A stretch of DNA of 64,000 nucleotides from Xanthomonas sp. CFBP 8443. Its GTDB lineage: Bacteria; Pseudomonadota; Gammaproteobacteria; Xanthomonadales; Xanthomonadaceae. The stretch is from assembly GCF_025666195.1 (NCBI RefSeq), contig NZ_CP102592.1, positions 4,836,001 through 4,900,000 of the forward strand, in the 5' to 3' direction. The notes beneath the pieces were generated by a model. That model made no database searches, had not been told where the DNA came from, and saw only the letters and a list, made by a program, of their open reading frames with translations. Shown one piece after another: positions 44,372-53,622 of this stretch. Each line of letters starts with the position of its first letter. Position 1 is the first letter of the stretch. The translations under genes and the position numbers were made by a program.

Positions 44372-44670
44372 GGGGTGTCCTCTTCAATGGGTTCATCGAA
44401 GCTCGCCGGAATCGGCGGCAGCTCGGCCAGCGTCCGGTATTCGTCAGGCCCGGCCTGGCCGGAGAAGAAGCGCCGCCGGAAGGCTTCCGCGGCGGCGCGG
44501 CAGTCGTCTTCACCCACGGCCTGACGGCCATCCGCGCACTGCGTACGCAACGCCTTGAGCCGCGCAGGATCTACGGTCAAAGCGTCGGCCAGGTTCTCGG
44601 CCGAGTGCTGGCCGCAAGCGGTCAGCAGCAGGGCCAGCAGCGAAACCGACAGGACGGGAGCGCATCGCAT
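44368..44670 (-). CDS. trbK: TrbK-like entry-exclusion lipoprotein
   Basis: 100 residues. A lipoprotein signal ends at Cys19 (LLTAC). The mature part carries DPARLKALRTQC, a second Cys (EDDCRAAAEAFRRRFF) and a Pro-rich end. Its place between trbJ and trbL equals that of trbK in RP4, whose product blocks entry of like plasmids. A paralogue with the same two-Cys pattern lies at 52290-52553 in the same element. Starts ATG 44670; 11 bp after trbJ. Confidence 0.82.
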   Translation of the reverse strand: MRCAPVLSVSLLALLLTACGQHSAENLADALTVDPARLKALRTQCADGRQAVGEDDCRAAAEAFRRRFFSGQAGPDEYRTLAELPPIPASFDEPIEEDTP

Positions 44671-44681
44671 GGCCGCCTCCG

Positions 44682-45419
44682 TCAGTTGTTGTAGAAATTG
44701 ATGGACTGCGGCGTGTACGGCGTGCCGCTGCCGAGGAAGCGCCGCCGCACTTCGCGGGCGCGCTCGGTGGCCGCCGCCTGCCGCGCCAGTTCCAGCGACG
44801 CCGCGCGGTCTTGCGTGATCTGGAGCTGCTGGGACTGGATGGACTGCTTGGCCTGCAAGGCAAGAAGCTGGTTGGTCGCCTGTTGCGCCTGCAAGGCGCC
44901 GGTGGCCGACTGGCTCTGGCTCACGAGGTCGGCCAGTGCGCTTTCGTCTTGCGTCAGGTTCTGCGATACCTGCGCCTGCATCCGCATCGCGGTGTGCAGG
45001 CCGTCGAGGGTGTTCTTCCAACGCTCGCGGGCGTCCTGCGCCATGCGGTCGCCGCTGACGGTGGCGGCGTACTGCTCCGGGTACAGACGGGCAAACGTGG
45101 CATCCATGCTCTGCACGTCGTAGGCCAGTCCCTGCGCCTCGGCGATCAGGCGTTCGGTGGTAGCGAGCGTGGAGCGCAGGCGGTTGACGATGTTGAAATC
45201 GAGGCTCGTCAGATTGCGGGCCTGGTTTATCAACATCTGCGCTTCGTTCTGCAGCTGATTGATCTGGTTGTTGATCTGCTCCATCGTGCGGATTGCCGTC
45301 AGCGTGTTCTGCACAAGGTTGGCGGGGTCGATGAACGTGACCGCCGATGCGGGCTGCGCGGTCAGCAGTGTCACCGACAGCACAGCGGCCAGGGATACGG
45401 AAAGGGCACGGGTCTTCAT
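44682..45419 (-). CDS. trbJ: P-type conjugative transfer protein TrbJ (VirB5-like)
   Basis: 245 residues. A signal peptide (residues 1-26, cleavage after ASA) is followed by a long helical, Gln-rich coiled coil (MEQINNQINQLQNEAQMLINQARNL, later QATNQLLALQAKQSIQSQQLQ). VirB5-type proteins sit at the pilus tip and contact the recipient. It overlaps trbE by ATGA at its start and precedes the trbK-like gene. Confidence 0.93.
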   Translation of the reverse strand: MKTRALSVSLAAVLSVTLLTAQPASAVTFIDPANLVQNTLTAIRTMEQINNQINQLQNEAQMLINQARNLTSLDFNIVNRLRSTLATTERLIAEAQGLAYDVQSMDATFARLYPEQYAATVSGDRMAQDARERWKNTLDGLHTAMRMQAQVSQNLTQDESALADLVSQSQSATGALQAQQATNQLLALQAKQSIQSQQLQITQDRAASLELARQAAATERAREVRRRFLGSGTPYTPQSINFYNN

Positions 45420-47866
45420 GGCGAAACCTCCAGCGGTTGAGAAGCGAGGAAAGAAGTCGCCGCCGGTGAGGACGGCAGCAGGTCGGCGGCCCAATCGAGG
45501 CCGCGATGGCGCAGCCACGCGCCGGCGAAGCCGGGAGCGCCGGCCTGCGTCAGCACGCGATCCATGTCGCGTTGGTCTTGCGGAGTGGATGCGCCCGCGA
45601 AGGCGAGCGCGACCGGCCCCAGGTCGAGGTCGAACAGGCGATTGCCCAGGCGCGATTGGTAGTAGTAGTCGCGCTTGGGCTGGGCGGTGGCGACGATTTC
45701 GATTTGCCGGCTGTTGAGGCCGAAGCCCTCGTAGATCGTGCGAATCTGCGGCTCAGTGGCCTGCGGATTGGGTAAGAAAATCCGGCTGGCGCAGCTTTCG
45801 ATGATCGCGGGCGCGATGGTCGAGTCCTTAATGTCTGCCAGACTCTGCGTGGCGAAGATCACGGACACGTTTTTCTTGCGCAGCGTCTTCAACCATTGGC
45901 GAATGCGCGCGGCGAAAGACGGCTCATCGAGGAACAGCCACGCCTCATCCAGAATCAGCAGCGTCGGCGCACCGTCGAAACGCTCATCGAAGCGGGCGAA
46001 CAGGTAGCGCAGCACCGCTTGCACGGCGGCGGGGCTGTGCATCAGTTCTTCCATCTCGAAGCCCTGCACGTCCCCGAGGCCGAGGCGATCGGTGTCCGCG
46101 TCCAGCAGCTTGCCGTGCGCGCCGCCGAGCACGTAGGGCGCGAGTGCCTGCCGCAGCGCGTTCGATTGCAGCAGCACGGACAGCCCGGTGAGCGTGCGTT
46201 GTTCCACCGGTGCGCCGGCCAGGCTCCCCAGAGCCGACCAGATGACCGCCTTCTCGTCGGGGCCGACCGTGACACCTTCGTGCAGCAGGCGGCCCTCCAC
46301 CCATTCCGCCGCCCAGGAGCGATAGCTTTCCCGGTCGATACGCGCGAGCGGCTGGAAGGCAATGCCGCCATCGGCACCCAGGTCGTAGTGCTCGCCGCCC
46401 AGGCCCAGGATGGTGGCGCGCATCGAGCGGCCCATATCGAAGGCGAACACGCGCGAGCCGCGATAGCGGCGGAATTGCTGCACCAGAATGGCAAGCAACA
46501 CCGACTTGCCCATGCCGGTCGGCCCAGCGACCAACGTGTGCCCCACGTCGCCGATGTGCGTCACCAGCCGGAACGGCGTGGCGCCATCGGTGCGGGTGAC
46601 GATCAACGGCGGGCCGTCCAGATGGTCGTTCTTCTCCGGCCCGGCCCATACGGCGGACAGCGGCATCATGTGCGCCAGATTCAGCGTCGAGACGATGGGC
46701 TGGCGCACGTTCGCGTAGGCGTTGCCGGGGATGGACGACAGCCACGCATCCACGGCGTTCAAAGTCTCGGGGATGGTCACGAAACCCCGGCCCTGGATGA
46801 CGCGCTCCACCATGCGCAGCTTTTCGTCGGCCGCGGCCGGGTCGGCGTCGAGTACCGTCACCGTTGCAGTGAAGTGACCGAAGGCCACCTGATCGCCACC
46901 CAGCTCCTGCATGGCGGCATCTGCGTCGGCAGCCTTGTTGCTGGCGTCGGTATCCACCAGGGGCGATTCCTGCTGAAAGATCGTCTCGCGCAGCAGCGCG
47001 ATGACGTTCTTGCGCTTGGCGAACCATTGGCGGCGCAGGCGGCCGAGTTCCTTTTCCGCTTCGGCTTTGTCGAGGCAGAGAAAGCGCGTGCTCCAGCGGT
47101 AGGCGAAGCCCAGGCGGTTGAGGTCGTCCAGCAGGCCCGGCCAGGTGGAAGTCGGAAAGCCCCGCACCGACACCACGCGCAGGTGTTGGTCACCCAGCGT
47201 CGGCGCCAGGCCACCGACCAGCGCGGAGTCGGCCAGCAGTGCGTCGATATGGAACGGTACTTCGGGTACGCCCACGCGGTAGCGCCGCGTGGACACCGTG
47301 GCGTGCAGGTAGGTCAGCGTCTCGGCGTCATCGAGCCAGGCGATTTCCGGCATCACGCCATCGAGCAAGTCGAAGACACGATCGGTTTCCGCTACGAAGG
47401 CATCGAGCCGGCCGCGCCAGTCCACGCCGTCGCCCGGCGAGTTCTCATAGAGCAGCTTGGCCGCGCGGGCGCGGGATTCCTCGGGCGGCAGGTAAGCCAG
47501 CGTCAGGTGATAGGCGCTCTCGAAGTGATGCCCCAATTCCTCGAAGGCGGCGCGGCGTTCCTCGTCCACGAGCCAGGACAGCGGTTCGGGAAAGTCGGAG
47601 TGTGGGTAGTCCGCCGCCGGTCGGCGCTCGGCCTCAATGAACAAGGCCCAGCCCGAACCTAGCCGGCGCAGCGCGTTGTTGAGCCGCGCCGACGTGGCGA
47701 TCAGTTCGCCCTGCGTCGCGCTGTCCAGATCAGGCCCACGAAAGCGCGCCGTGCGCTGGAAACTGCCGTCCTTGTTCAAGACGATGCCCGGCGCGATCAG
47801 GCCGGCCCAAGGCAGCCAGTCGGCAAGCAAGGCTGGGCGCTGGCGGTATTCGGCAAGGTTCAGCAT
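45416..47866 (-). CDS. trbE: Conjugal transfer ATPase TrbE (VirB4-like)
   Basis: 816 residues, the VirB4 traffic ATPase that powers pilus assembly and substrate transfer. The N-terminal CagE/VirB4 domain is followed by Walker A GPTGMGKS, Walker B LLILDEAWLFLDE and the later FATQSLADI motif. Length is typical. Overlaps trbJ by 4 bp and lies 12 bp after trbD. Confidence 0.95.
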   Translation of the reverse strand: MLNLAEYRQRPALLADWLPWAGLIAPGIVLNKDGSFQRTARFRGPDLDSATQGELIATSARLNNALRRLGSGWALFIEAERRPAADYPHSDFPEPLSWLVDEERRAAFEELGHHFESAYHLTLAYLPPEESRARAAKLLYENSPGDGVDWRGRLDAFVAETDRVFDLLDGVMPEIAWLDDAETLTYLHATVSTRRYRVGVPEVPFHIDALLADSALVGGLAPTLGDQHLRVVSVRGFPTSTWPGLLDDLNRLGFAYRWSTRFLCLDKAEAEKELGRLRRQWFAKRKNVIALLRETIFQQESPLVDTDASNKAADADAAMQELGGDQVAFGHFTATVTVLDADPAAADEKLRMVERVIQGRGFVTIPETLNAVDAWLSSIPGNAYANVRQPIVSTLNLAHMMPLSAVWAGPEKNDHLDGPPLIVTRTDGATPFRLVTHIGDVGHTLVAGPTGMGKSVLLAILVQQFRRYRGSRVFAFDMGRSMRATILGLGGEHYDLGADGGIAFQPLARIDRESYRSWAAEWVEGRLLHEGVTVGPDEKAVIWSALGSLAGAPVEQRTLTGLSVLLQSNALRQALAPYVLGGAHGKLLDADTDRLGLGDVQGFEMEELMHSPAAVQAVLRYLFARFDERFDGAPTLLILDEAWLFLDEPSFAARIRQWLKTLRKKNVSVIFATQSLADIKDSTIAPAIIESCASRIFLPNPQATEPQIRTIYEGFGLNSRQIEIVATAQPKRDYYYQSRLGNRLFDLDLGPVALAFAGASTPQDQRDMDRVLTQAGAPGFAGAWLRHRGLDWAADLLPSSPAATSFLASQPLEVSP

Positions 47867-47878
47867 GGCGGCGTCCCC

Positions 47879-48163
47879 CTACACGTCCAGCAGCGGTTTG
47901 TGCTTGATGTGCCGGGCGAAGACCTGCATGAACTGCGGATCGACGCGCGCCCCCCAGACCGCCAGCGAATGGCCGACGATCCAGAGCACTACACCGGGAA
48001 TCCACAGTTGCAGGCCCAGCCCGACGGCGGCAGCCAGCGTGCCGTTGGCGATCGCCACCGTGCGCGGCGCACCGCCCAGCAGGATCGGCTCGGTCAGCGA
48101 GCGATGCAGCGGGATCTCGAAGCCAGACGCGAAGCCCGGCGCCCCTTCATTGGCGGTGCTCAT
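47879..48163 (-). CDS. trbD: Conjugal transfer protein TrbD (VirB3-like)
   Basis: 94 residues with the conserved start region FEIPLHRSLTEPILLGGAPR, a hydrophobic hairpin of two membrane helices (about 40-75) and a basic end (ARHIKHKPLLDV). VirB3-type inner-membrane partner of the VirB4 ATPase. Overlaps trbC by ATGA (48160-48163). Confidence 0.92.
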   Translation of the reverse strand: MSTANEGAPGFASGFEIPLHRSLTEPILLGGAPRTVAIANGTLAAAVGLGLQLWIPGVVLWIVGHSLAVWGARVDPQFMQVFARHIKHKPLLDV

Positions 48164-48543
48164 ACGACCGCCCCGCCGGAGAACGAGAAGAACGACAAGA
48201 AAAACGAGGACGCCGCGAACGCGATGGACAGACCGAACACGATCTGGATCAGCTTGCGGAACCCGCCGCTGGTATCGCCGAAGGCCAGCGCCAGGCCGGT
48301 GGAAATGATGATGATGACCGCGACGATGCGTGCCACCGGCCCCTGGATGGATTCGAGGATGGAGGTCAGTGGCCCCTCCCAGGGCATCGATGAACCGGCG
48401 GCCTGCGCGGTGCCAGCTGTCATCAGCATGACGGCGGCCAGCAGCAGGCCGTGCTGCGCCGGCGCGGCCAGGCGCCGCAGGCGTGCGAAGGCCGAAGCCG
48501 GATTTACCGAAATGCGGAAAGCATGAATGTGCATCTGCGTCAT
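48160..48543 (-). CDS. trbC: Conjugal transfer pilin TrbC (VirB2-like)
   Basis: 127 residues. A long signal region ends at AQA (near 49), and the mature pilin has two hydrophobic helices (ARIVAVIIIISTGLALAFGD and LIQIVFGLSIAFAASSFFL). RP4 TrbC is cyclised by the TraF peptidase; a TraF-type gene is present in this element at 62067-62654, so the same maturation is likely. Overlaps trbB by 4 bp. Confidence 0.92.
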   Translation of the reverse strand: MTQMHIHAFRISVNPASAFARLRRLAAPAQHGLLLAAVMLMTAGTAQAAGSSMPWEGPLTSILESIQGPVARIVAVIIIISTGLALAFGDTSGGFRKLIQIVFGLSIAFAASSFFLSFFSFSGGAVV

Positions 48544-49586
48544 GGCAGTTCTCCAGAGGGTTCAGGGGACGGGGAAGGAACTGGCGGCAGCTCGGGAAAC
48601 GGCGTTTCCAGCGCATCCGCCATGCGATAGCCCGCGCCGTCGAAACCGACGACACGTGCGATGCTTTCGACGTGGCGCTTACGGCCACGCCCGGCGATGT
48701 GGATGACGACGTTGATGGCCTCGACGATCAACGCGCGCGGCGGATTCACCGCCACTTCGAGAATCAGTTGCTCCAGGCGCAGCAGCGCGCCCAAGGCGGA
48801 ACCGGCGTGAATCGTGGCGATGCCGCCGGGGTGGCCGGTGCCCCACACCTTGATGAGATCAAGCGCCTCGCCGCCGCGCACCTCGCCGACGATCACGCGG
48901 TCGGGGCGCAGGCGCATCGTGGCGCGCACCAGCTCCTGCATCGACACCACGCCTGCGCGCGTGCGCAGCGGCACATGGTCGCGGGCGGCGCATTGCAGCT
49001 CGATGGTGTCTTCGAGCACCAGCACGCGGTCGCCCGTGGCGGCGATCTCGGCCAGCAGCGCGTTGGCGAGCGTGGTCTTGCCAGTGCTGGTGCCGCCGGC
49101 GATCAGGATGTTCTGGCGCTCGCGCACGGCGCGGCGCAGGAAGTCCGCCTGGCCGGCAGTCAGGATGCCGTCGGCCACATAGCGATTCAAGCCGATGATG
49201 CTCACGGCCCGCTTGCGCAGCGCGAACGCCGGCCCCGGCGCTGCCGGCGGCAAGATGCCCTCGAAGCGTTCGCCCGTCTCGGGCAATTCGGCGGTCAAGA
49301 GCGGCTGACCGCGATGGACTTCCGCGCCGACGTGGGCCGCGACAAGACGAATGATGCGTTCGCCATCGGCCTCGGACAGTTCCACGCCTAGCGGTGCGCG
49401 GCCTGACGACAGCCGATCGACCCATAGGGTGTGATCGGGGTTGAGCATGATTTCCACCACGTCAGGGTCTTCCAGCGCGGCGGCGATCAACGGCCCCATT
49501 GCCGTGCGCAGCATCTGGATGCGGCGATCCTGTGAAGTGGTGGCCGACGAGCGTGGTTCGGGTGGGATCTGTGGAATGGCGCTCAT
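48540..49586 (-). CDS. trbB: P-type conjugative transfer ATPase TrbB (VirB11-like)
   Basis: 348 residues, hexameric secretion ATPase. N-terminal domain to about 140; Walker A GGTSTGKTT at 164-172; the Asp box (VLVLEDTIELQ), Walker B-like region VIVGEVRGGEAL and His box GHPGGIATIHAGSA follow. The C-terminal tail is Pro-rich. First of the trb genes, overlapping the ribbon-helix-helix gene upstream by ATGA. Confidence 0.95.
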   Translation of the reverse strand: MSAIPQIPPEPRSSATTSQDRRIQMLRTAMGPLIAAALEDPDVVEIMLNPDHTLWVDRLSSGRAPLGVELSEADGERIIRLVAAHVGAEVHRGQPLLTAELPETGERFEGILPPAAPGPAFALRKRAVSIIGLNRYVADGILTAGQADFLRRAVRERQNILIAGGTSTGKTTLANALLAEIAATGDRVLVLEDTIELQCAARDHVPLRTRAGVVSMQELVRATMRLRPDRVIVGEVRGGEALDLIKVWGTGHPGGIATIHAGSALGALLRLEQLILEVAVNPPRALIVEAINVVIHIAGRGRKRHVESIARVVGFDGAGYRMADALETPFPELPPVPSPSPEPSGELP

Positions 49587-50059
49587 GAGGCACGCTCCGC
49601 AGCACGTTCATGGGCTTCGGCCAGCGCCGCCGCGTCATCCATGCGCGCGGTGTCCGGGTGCAGTTCTTCCACCACGTCGCGCACCAGACTGCGGCCGCGC
49701 AGCAGGTGCCTGCCGAGTTGCTCGATGAACTGCTCGAAACGCGCCTTGCCGTGGGCACGGGCCGCGTCCTGATGCGCCTCGGGCACCGGCGTGCTGACGG
49801 TCAGGAAGTAGCGGATGAACAGCGCCAGCGTTTCGATCTGGATGTTCTGGTCGCGCTCCAGGCGTTCGGCCTGCCGCGACAGGCGATCCAGCCGCTTGGC
49901 AATGGCGGCTTCGCGCTGGTCGCTCGCGTCCGGCGACAGCCAGGACGCGAGCGCCGCCGCGACGATGCTGGATTTCGAGACGCCTTTCTTGGTGGCCAGT
50001 TCTTCCAGCCGCTTGGCGTGCTCGTGTTGGATAAAAAGATTGAGGCGGTATTGGCTCAT
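49583..50059 (-). CDS. Ribbon-helix-helix (CopG-type) transfer regulator
   Basis: 158 residues. The N-terminal ~45 residues (YRLNLFIQHEHAKRLEELAT, KGVSKSSIVAAALASWL) form a CopG/Arc-like ribbon-helix-helix DNA-binding motif, and the rest is helical with a coiled coil (AAIAKRLDRLSRQAERLERD). It sits between traG and trbB with 4-bp overlaps on both sides, as in other Tn4371-type elements, where it is thought to regulate transfer genes. Target DNA not identifiable here. Confidence 0.85.
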   Translation of the reverse strand: MSQYRLNLFIQHEHAKRLEELATKKGVSKSSIVAAALASWLSPDASDQREAAIAKRLDRLSRQAERLERDQNIQIETLALFIRYFLTVSTPVPEAHQDAARAHGKARFEQFIEQLGRHLLRGRSLVRDVVEELHPDTARMDDAAALAEAHERAAERAS

Positions 50060-52053
50060 AAGTCGATTCCGTCGTTGGGGTCGAGGGAGGCCAGCCGCGC
50101 CGTGCGCTGCATGGCCGGGTCAAGCTGGCCTGGAAGCGGCAGCGGCAGGTCGTCGTCGTCATCGAGCAGCGCCAGGTCATCGGGCGCATCCAGCTCGGGG
50201 GCGTAGGCGAAGGATTCGGAGAGTTCGGGTTGGCGGCGCGGACCGCCGTCGTCGGTGCCGCCCAGGTCATCGGCGGAGGCCGTGGCTGATGCGGCGGGCA
50301 CGGCCGGGATCGCCAGGCCGCTCCAGTCGTCGGCGCGGGCCGGTGGCAGGTCGGCGTACTGCCCGGCCGCCAGCGCGGGCGGCGGCAACTCGCGCTGCTT
50401 GAAATTGGCGTCGGCGTAGTAGCGCAGCTTCTTGGCCTTGATCGGCGCGACGCTGGACACCATCACCACCGATTCATCGGGTGGGAGTTGCATCACTTCG
50501 CCCGGCGTCAGCAGCGGTCGGGCCGTCTCCTGCCGCGACACCATGAGATGCCCGAGCCACGGCGCGAGCCGGTGGCCGGCGTAGTTGCGCTGCGCGCGCA
50601 GTTCGGTGGCGGTGCCCAGCGTTTCGGAAATGCGTTTGGCCGTGCGTTCGTCGTTGGTAGCGAACGTCACCCGGACATGGCAGTTGTCCAGAATCGAATG
50701 GTTCTGCCCATACGCTTTGTCGATCTGGTTGAGCGACTGCGCGATGAGGAAGCTGCGGATGCCGTAGCCCGCCATGAAGGCCAGGGCCGTCTCGAAGAAG
50801 TCCAGACGGCCCAGCGCCGGAAACTCATCAAGCATCAACAACAGCTTGTGACGGCGTTCGATGCCATCGCTGCCATCGAGCGATTCGGTGAGGCGTCGCC
50901 CGATCTGGTTCAAGATGAGCCGGATCAACGGCTTGGTGCGGCTTATGTCCGAAGGCGGCACCATCAGGTACAGCGAAACGGGATGCTCGGACGCAATCAG
51001 GTCGGCGATACGCCAGTCGCAGCGTGAAGTGACTTCGGCCACCGTGGGGTCGCGGTACAAGCCCAGGAAGCTCATCGCGGTGGAGAGCACGCCAGACCGC
51101 TCGTTGTCGCTCTTGTTGAGCACTTCACGCGCGGCGGACGCGACAACCGGGTGCGGTGCATCGCCCAGGTGCTTCGTCGTCATCATCCGATGCAGCGTCA
51201 GCTCGAACGGGCACGCCGGGTCGCTGAGGAAGTTGGCGACGCCACGCAGCGTCTTGTCCTCGCCCGCGTAGAGCACATGCAGAATGGCGCCGACCAGCAG
51301 CGCGTGCGAAGTCTTCTCCCAGTGATTGCGCTTCTCCAGTGCGCCTTCGGGGTCAACGAGAATGTCGGCGATGTTCTGCACGTCGCGCACTTCATGCGCG
51401 CCGCGCCGCACTTCCAGCAGCGGGTTGTACGCGGCCGAACTAGCATCGGTGGGGTTGAACAGCAGGCAATGCGAGAAGCGCGAGCGCCAGCCGGCGGTGA
51501 TCTGCCAGTTCTCACCCTTGATGTCGTGGATCACTGCCGATGCAGGCCAGGACAGCAAGGTCGGCACCACCAGGCCCACGCCTTTGCCCGAGCGCGTGGG
51601 CGCGAACGTCAGGACGTGTTCCGGGCCTTCATGACGCAGGTACTGTCCGTCATGCAGACCGAGAAAGACGCCGACCGACTGCATCAGCCCGGCCTTGCGA
51701 ATGTCGGCGGTGTTGGCCCATCGTGCCGAGCCGTAGGTCGTCACCAGCCGCGATTGCCGCGAGCGCCACACCGACATGGCGATGGCGACCACTACGGCGA
51801 CCAGGCCGCTGCCGCCCGCAATGGCGCCGCCTACGTCGAAGACGTGCGGCGCGTAGGCATCGAAGAAGAACCACCACTCGAACAGCCGCCACGGGTGATA
51901 GACCGGCGTACCGAAGAAATCGAACCAGGGCGAGCCAAGGCGTAGTTGGTAGGCCAGCGCGGCGGCTGTCCATTGCGTTGCACTCCACACACCGGCGATC
52001 ACGATGCTGAAAACAACCGCGATCTGTCCGAACAACACGCCCTGAGCTTGCAT
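50056..52053 (-). CDS. traG: Type IV coupling protein TraG (VirD4-like)
   Basis: 665 residues. Two N-terminal membrane helices (about 8-28 and 72-96) are followed by a cytosolic hexameric ATPase: Walker A APTRSGKG at 151-158 and Walker B LLMLDEFPALGRL. It couples the relaxase-DNA complex to the Trb channel. The acidic C-terminal tail (DAPDDLALLDDDDDLPLP) may bind substrate. Overlaps the RHH gene by ATGA. Confidence 0.95.
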   Translation of the reverse strand: MQAQGVLFGQIAVVFSIVIAGVWSATQWTAAALAYQLRLGSPWFDFFGTPVYHPWRLFEWWFFFDAYAPHVFDVGGAIAGGSGLVAVVVAIAMSVWRSRQSRLVTTYGSARWANTADIRKAGLMQSVGVFLGLHDGQYLRHEGPEHVLTFAPTRSGKGVGLVVPTLLSWPASAVIHDIKGENWQITAGWRSRFSHCLLFNPTDASSAAYNPLLEVRRGAHEVRDVQNIADILVDPEGALEKRNHWEKTSHALLVGAILHVLYAGEDKTLRGVANFLSDPACPFELTLHRMMTTKHLGDAPHPVVASAAREVLNKSDNERSGVLSTAMSFLGLYRDPTVAEVTSRCDWRIADLIASEHPVSLYLMVPPSDISRTKPLIRLILNQIGRRLTESLDGSDGIERRHKLLLMLDEFPALGRLDFFETALAFMAGYGIRSFLIAQSLNQIDKAYGQNHSILDNCHVRVTFATNDERTAKRISETLGTATELRAQRNYAGHRLAPWLGHLMVSRQETARPLLTPGEVMQLPPDESVVMVSSVAPIKAKKLRYYADANFKQRELPPPALAAGQYADLPPARADDWSGLAIPAVPAASATASADDLGGTDDGGPRRQPELSESFAYAPELDAPDDLALLDDDDDLPLPLPGQLDPAMQRTARLASLDPNDGIDL

Positions 52054-52213
52054 TGACTGGCCTCCGATTTCCTCTGCGCTGATTCCTCGTTCACACGCGG
52101 CACAAGGACGTGCCGCATGACGCGAGAATCGGTGCTGGGTCGGTGCCGGTCAAAGACCGTTATCGGGAGAAAGGTCGATAAAAAAGTGAGATTTCGCGCA
52201 CGAGCGCAGGCAG

Positions 52214-52247
52214 TAAAAACGCCGCAAGCGATGGCGCGTTGCGGCGT
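52214..52247 (-). terminator. Terminator after the trbK-like/traR unit
   Basis: 9-bp stem ACGCCGCAA/TTGCGGCGT with an 11-nt loop. On the minus strand it ends in a run of five T. It lies about 43 bp beyond the stop of the lipoprotein gene at 52290, separating that unit from traG transcription. Confidence 0.8.
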
Positions 52248-52289
52248 GTCGAGCAAGAAATCGGAAGAGTCGTAGTGAAGTGCCTACGA

Positions 52290-52553
52290 TCAAAACTTGG
52301 GCGGACTCTCCGGCGGCGTATAGGGCACCGTGCCATCGCCATAGAACCGCTTGCGTGTGGCCTCGGCTACCCGGTTGCACAACACGTCGCCCAGTCTGGC
52401 GCGATCGGCCTTGCACTGCTGGCGCAACTCTTTTAACCGTGCCGGATCGGCAGCCAGTTCCTCCACGGTCGGCACGTCAGCCTGCTTGGGCGTCTCCGAT
52501 TGACCGCAGGCGGTCAGCACCGCGACCAGCAGGAAGGGGATGCTCTTCATCAT
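52290..52553 (-). CDS. Second TrbK/EexN-type lipoprotein
   Basis: 87 residues. The lipoprotein signal ends at Cys16 (VLTAC). The mature part has DPARLKELRQQC, a second Cys in GDVLCNRVAEATRKRFYGDG and a Pro-rich end, the same pattern as the trbK-like protein at 44368-44670. It is therefore a diverged paralogue. Probably an entry-exclusion factor; it overlaps the LysR gene start side by ATGA (52550-52553) and is followed by its own terminator. Confidence 0.8.
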   Translation of the reverse strand: MMKSIPFLLVAVLTACGQSETPKQADVPTVEELAADPARLKELRQQCKADRARLGDVLCNRVAEATRKRFYGDGTVPYTPPESPPKF

Positions 52554-53494
52554 GGCTCGGGTTCCTCCGGGGTGTCGGCATCAAGGCCCGGCAGGGGCCT
52601 GCTGCCTTCGGGCGATTCGATGGCCTGCACACGGTCGATGAAGCGAGCCAGGGTTTCCGAGGGATCGCCTGCCGGGCGCAGCAGATATGTCGTCAACGGT
52701 GGAACGCGAGATGCTAGCGGACGGGCCACGACGCCCGATTCGCGGCTGGTAGCGATCTGCGAAGCCCCAGCCAGGCCCAAGGCGAAACCCGCCGCCACCA
52801 GCGCCATCATCAGGTCAATGGATGCAACCCGTTCAGCAATCAATGGCTCTTGATCAACTTTCCGCAGCACCCGTTCAATCTGCCGCGAGCAGCCTTCGCA
52901 CGCATGAAGATCGCCAAGTACCAGCGGATAACGCAGTATTTCTTCCAATGGAATGCGCTTGTACGTTAGCAGAGGATGACGGGCAGGCACTGCCACCATC
53001 AAGGGATCCTTCCAGATTGCTTCGGCGATGATTCCGTCGCCGACTTCATCTGATCTCGCGAAACCTACGTCATACAAATCGTCGTGCAGCCCTTTGATCT
53101 GCTGTGCCAGTGGAACCTCGGATAGACGTATCTCGATCTCCGGTTCTTCCTGGCGGCACAACGCCAGGAAGGTCGAAAACCGAGACGGTGGAATGCCATC
53201 CGAAAGCGCTACCCGCAACTGACTGTGAAAACCATTGACAGCGGCTCGCACACTGCCGCGCGCCTGCTCCAAGGCAGCGAAGACACGGGGGACGTGCTCC
53301 AAAAACAGCATGCCGGCGCGGGTGAGACGGGTTCTGCGCGTCGTGCGAACAAAGAGCTGTGCGCCCAAGTCCTCCTCTAGCTCCTTGATGGCTCGTGAAA
53401 GGGGTGATTGCTCAATGTGCAGTCGCTCCGCAGCACGGGCGAAGTGGAGCTCTTCGGCGACAGCCAGGAAACAGCGAAGGTGTCGTATTTCCAT
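52550..53494 (-). CDS. LysR family regulator TraR of the ICE
   Basis: 314 residues: N-terminal winged helix (MEIRHLRCFLAVAEELHFARAAERLHIEQSPLSRAIKELEE) and a LysR effector domain, with an acidic Pro-rich tail. Its place next to traG corresponds to traR in Tn4371-type ICEs, so it probably controls transfer genes. It overlaps the downstream lipoprotein gene. GC is intermediate between the backbone and the cargo that begins about 130 bp upstream. The role is inferred from position. Confidence 0.88.
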   Translation of the reverse strand: MEIRHLRCFLAVAEELHFARAAERLHIEQSPLSRAIKELEEDLGAQLFVRTTRRTRLTRAGMLFLEHVPRVFAALEQARGSVRAAVNGFHSQLRVALSDGIPPSRFSTFLALCRQEEPEIEIRLSEVPLAQQIKGLHDDLYDVGFARSDEVGDGIIAEAIWKDPLMVAVPARHPLLTYKRIPLEEILRYPLVLGDLHACEGCSRQIERVLRKVDQEPLIAERVASIDLMMALVAAGFALGLAGASQIATSRESGVVARPLASRVPPLTTYLLRPAGDPSETLARFIDRVQAIESPEGSRPLPGLDADTPEEPEP

Positions 53495-53622
53495 ATCGCC
53501 GATTCACCTTTTATCCAATTTACGAAAATGGCTCCAACCACTGTCGCAAAGTTCCACTCAGCCAGCAGTCGATTGTGACGCTTTCGATGCTCTGGCAGTG
53601 CATCCCGATTTAATGCAAAATC

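Noticed and set aside
53495..53622. Insertion-sequence remnant at the left cargo boundary
   Set aside because: No inverted terminal repeats or transposase fragment can be recognised in these bases.
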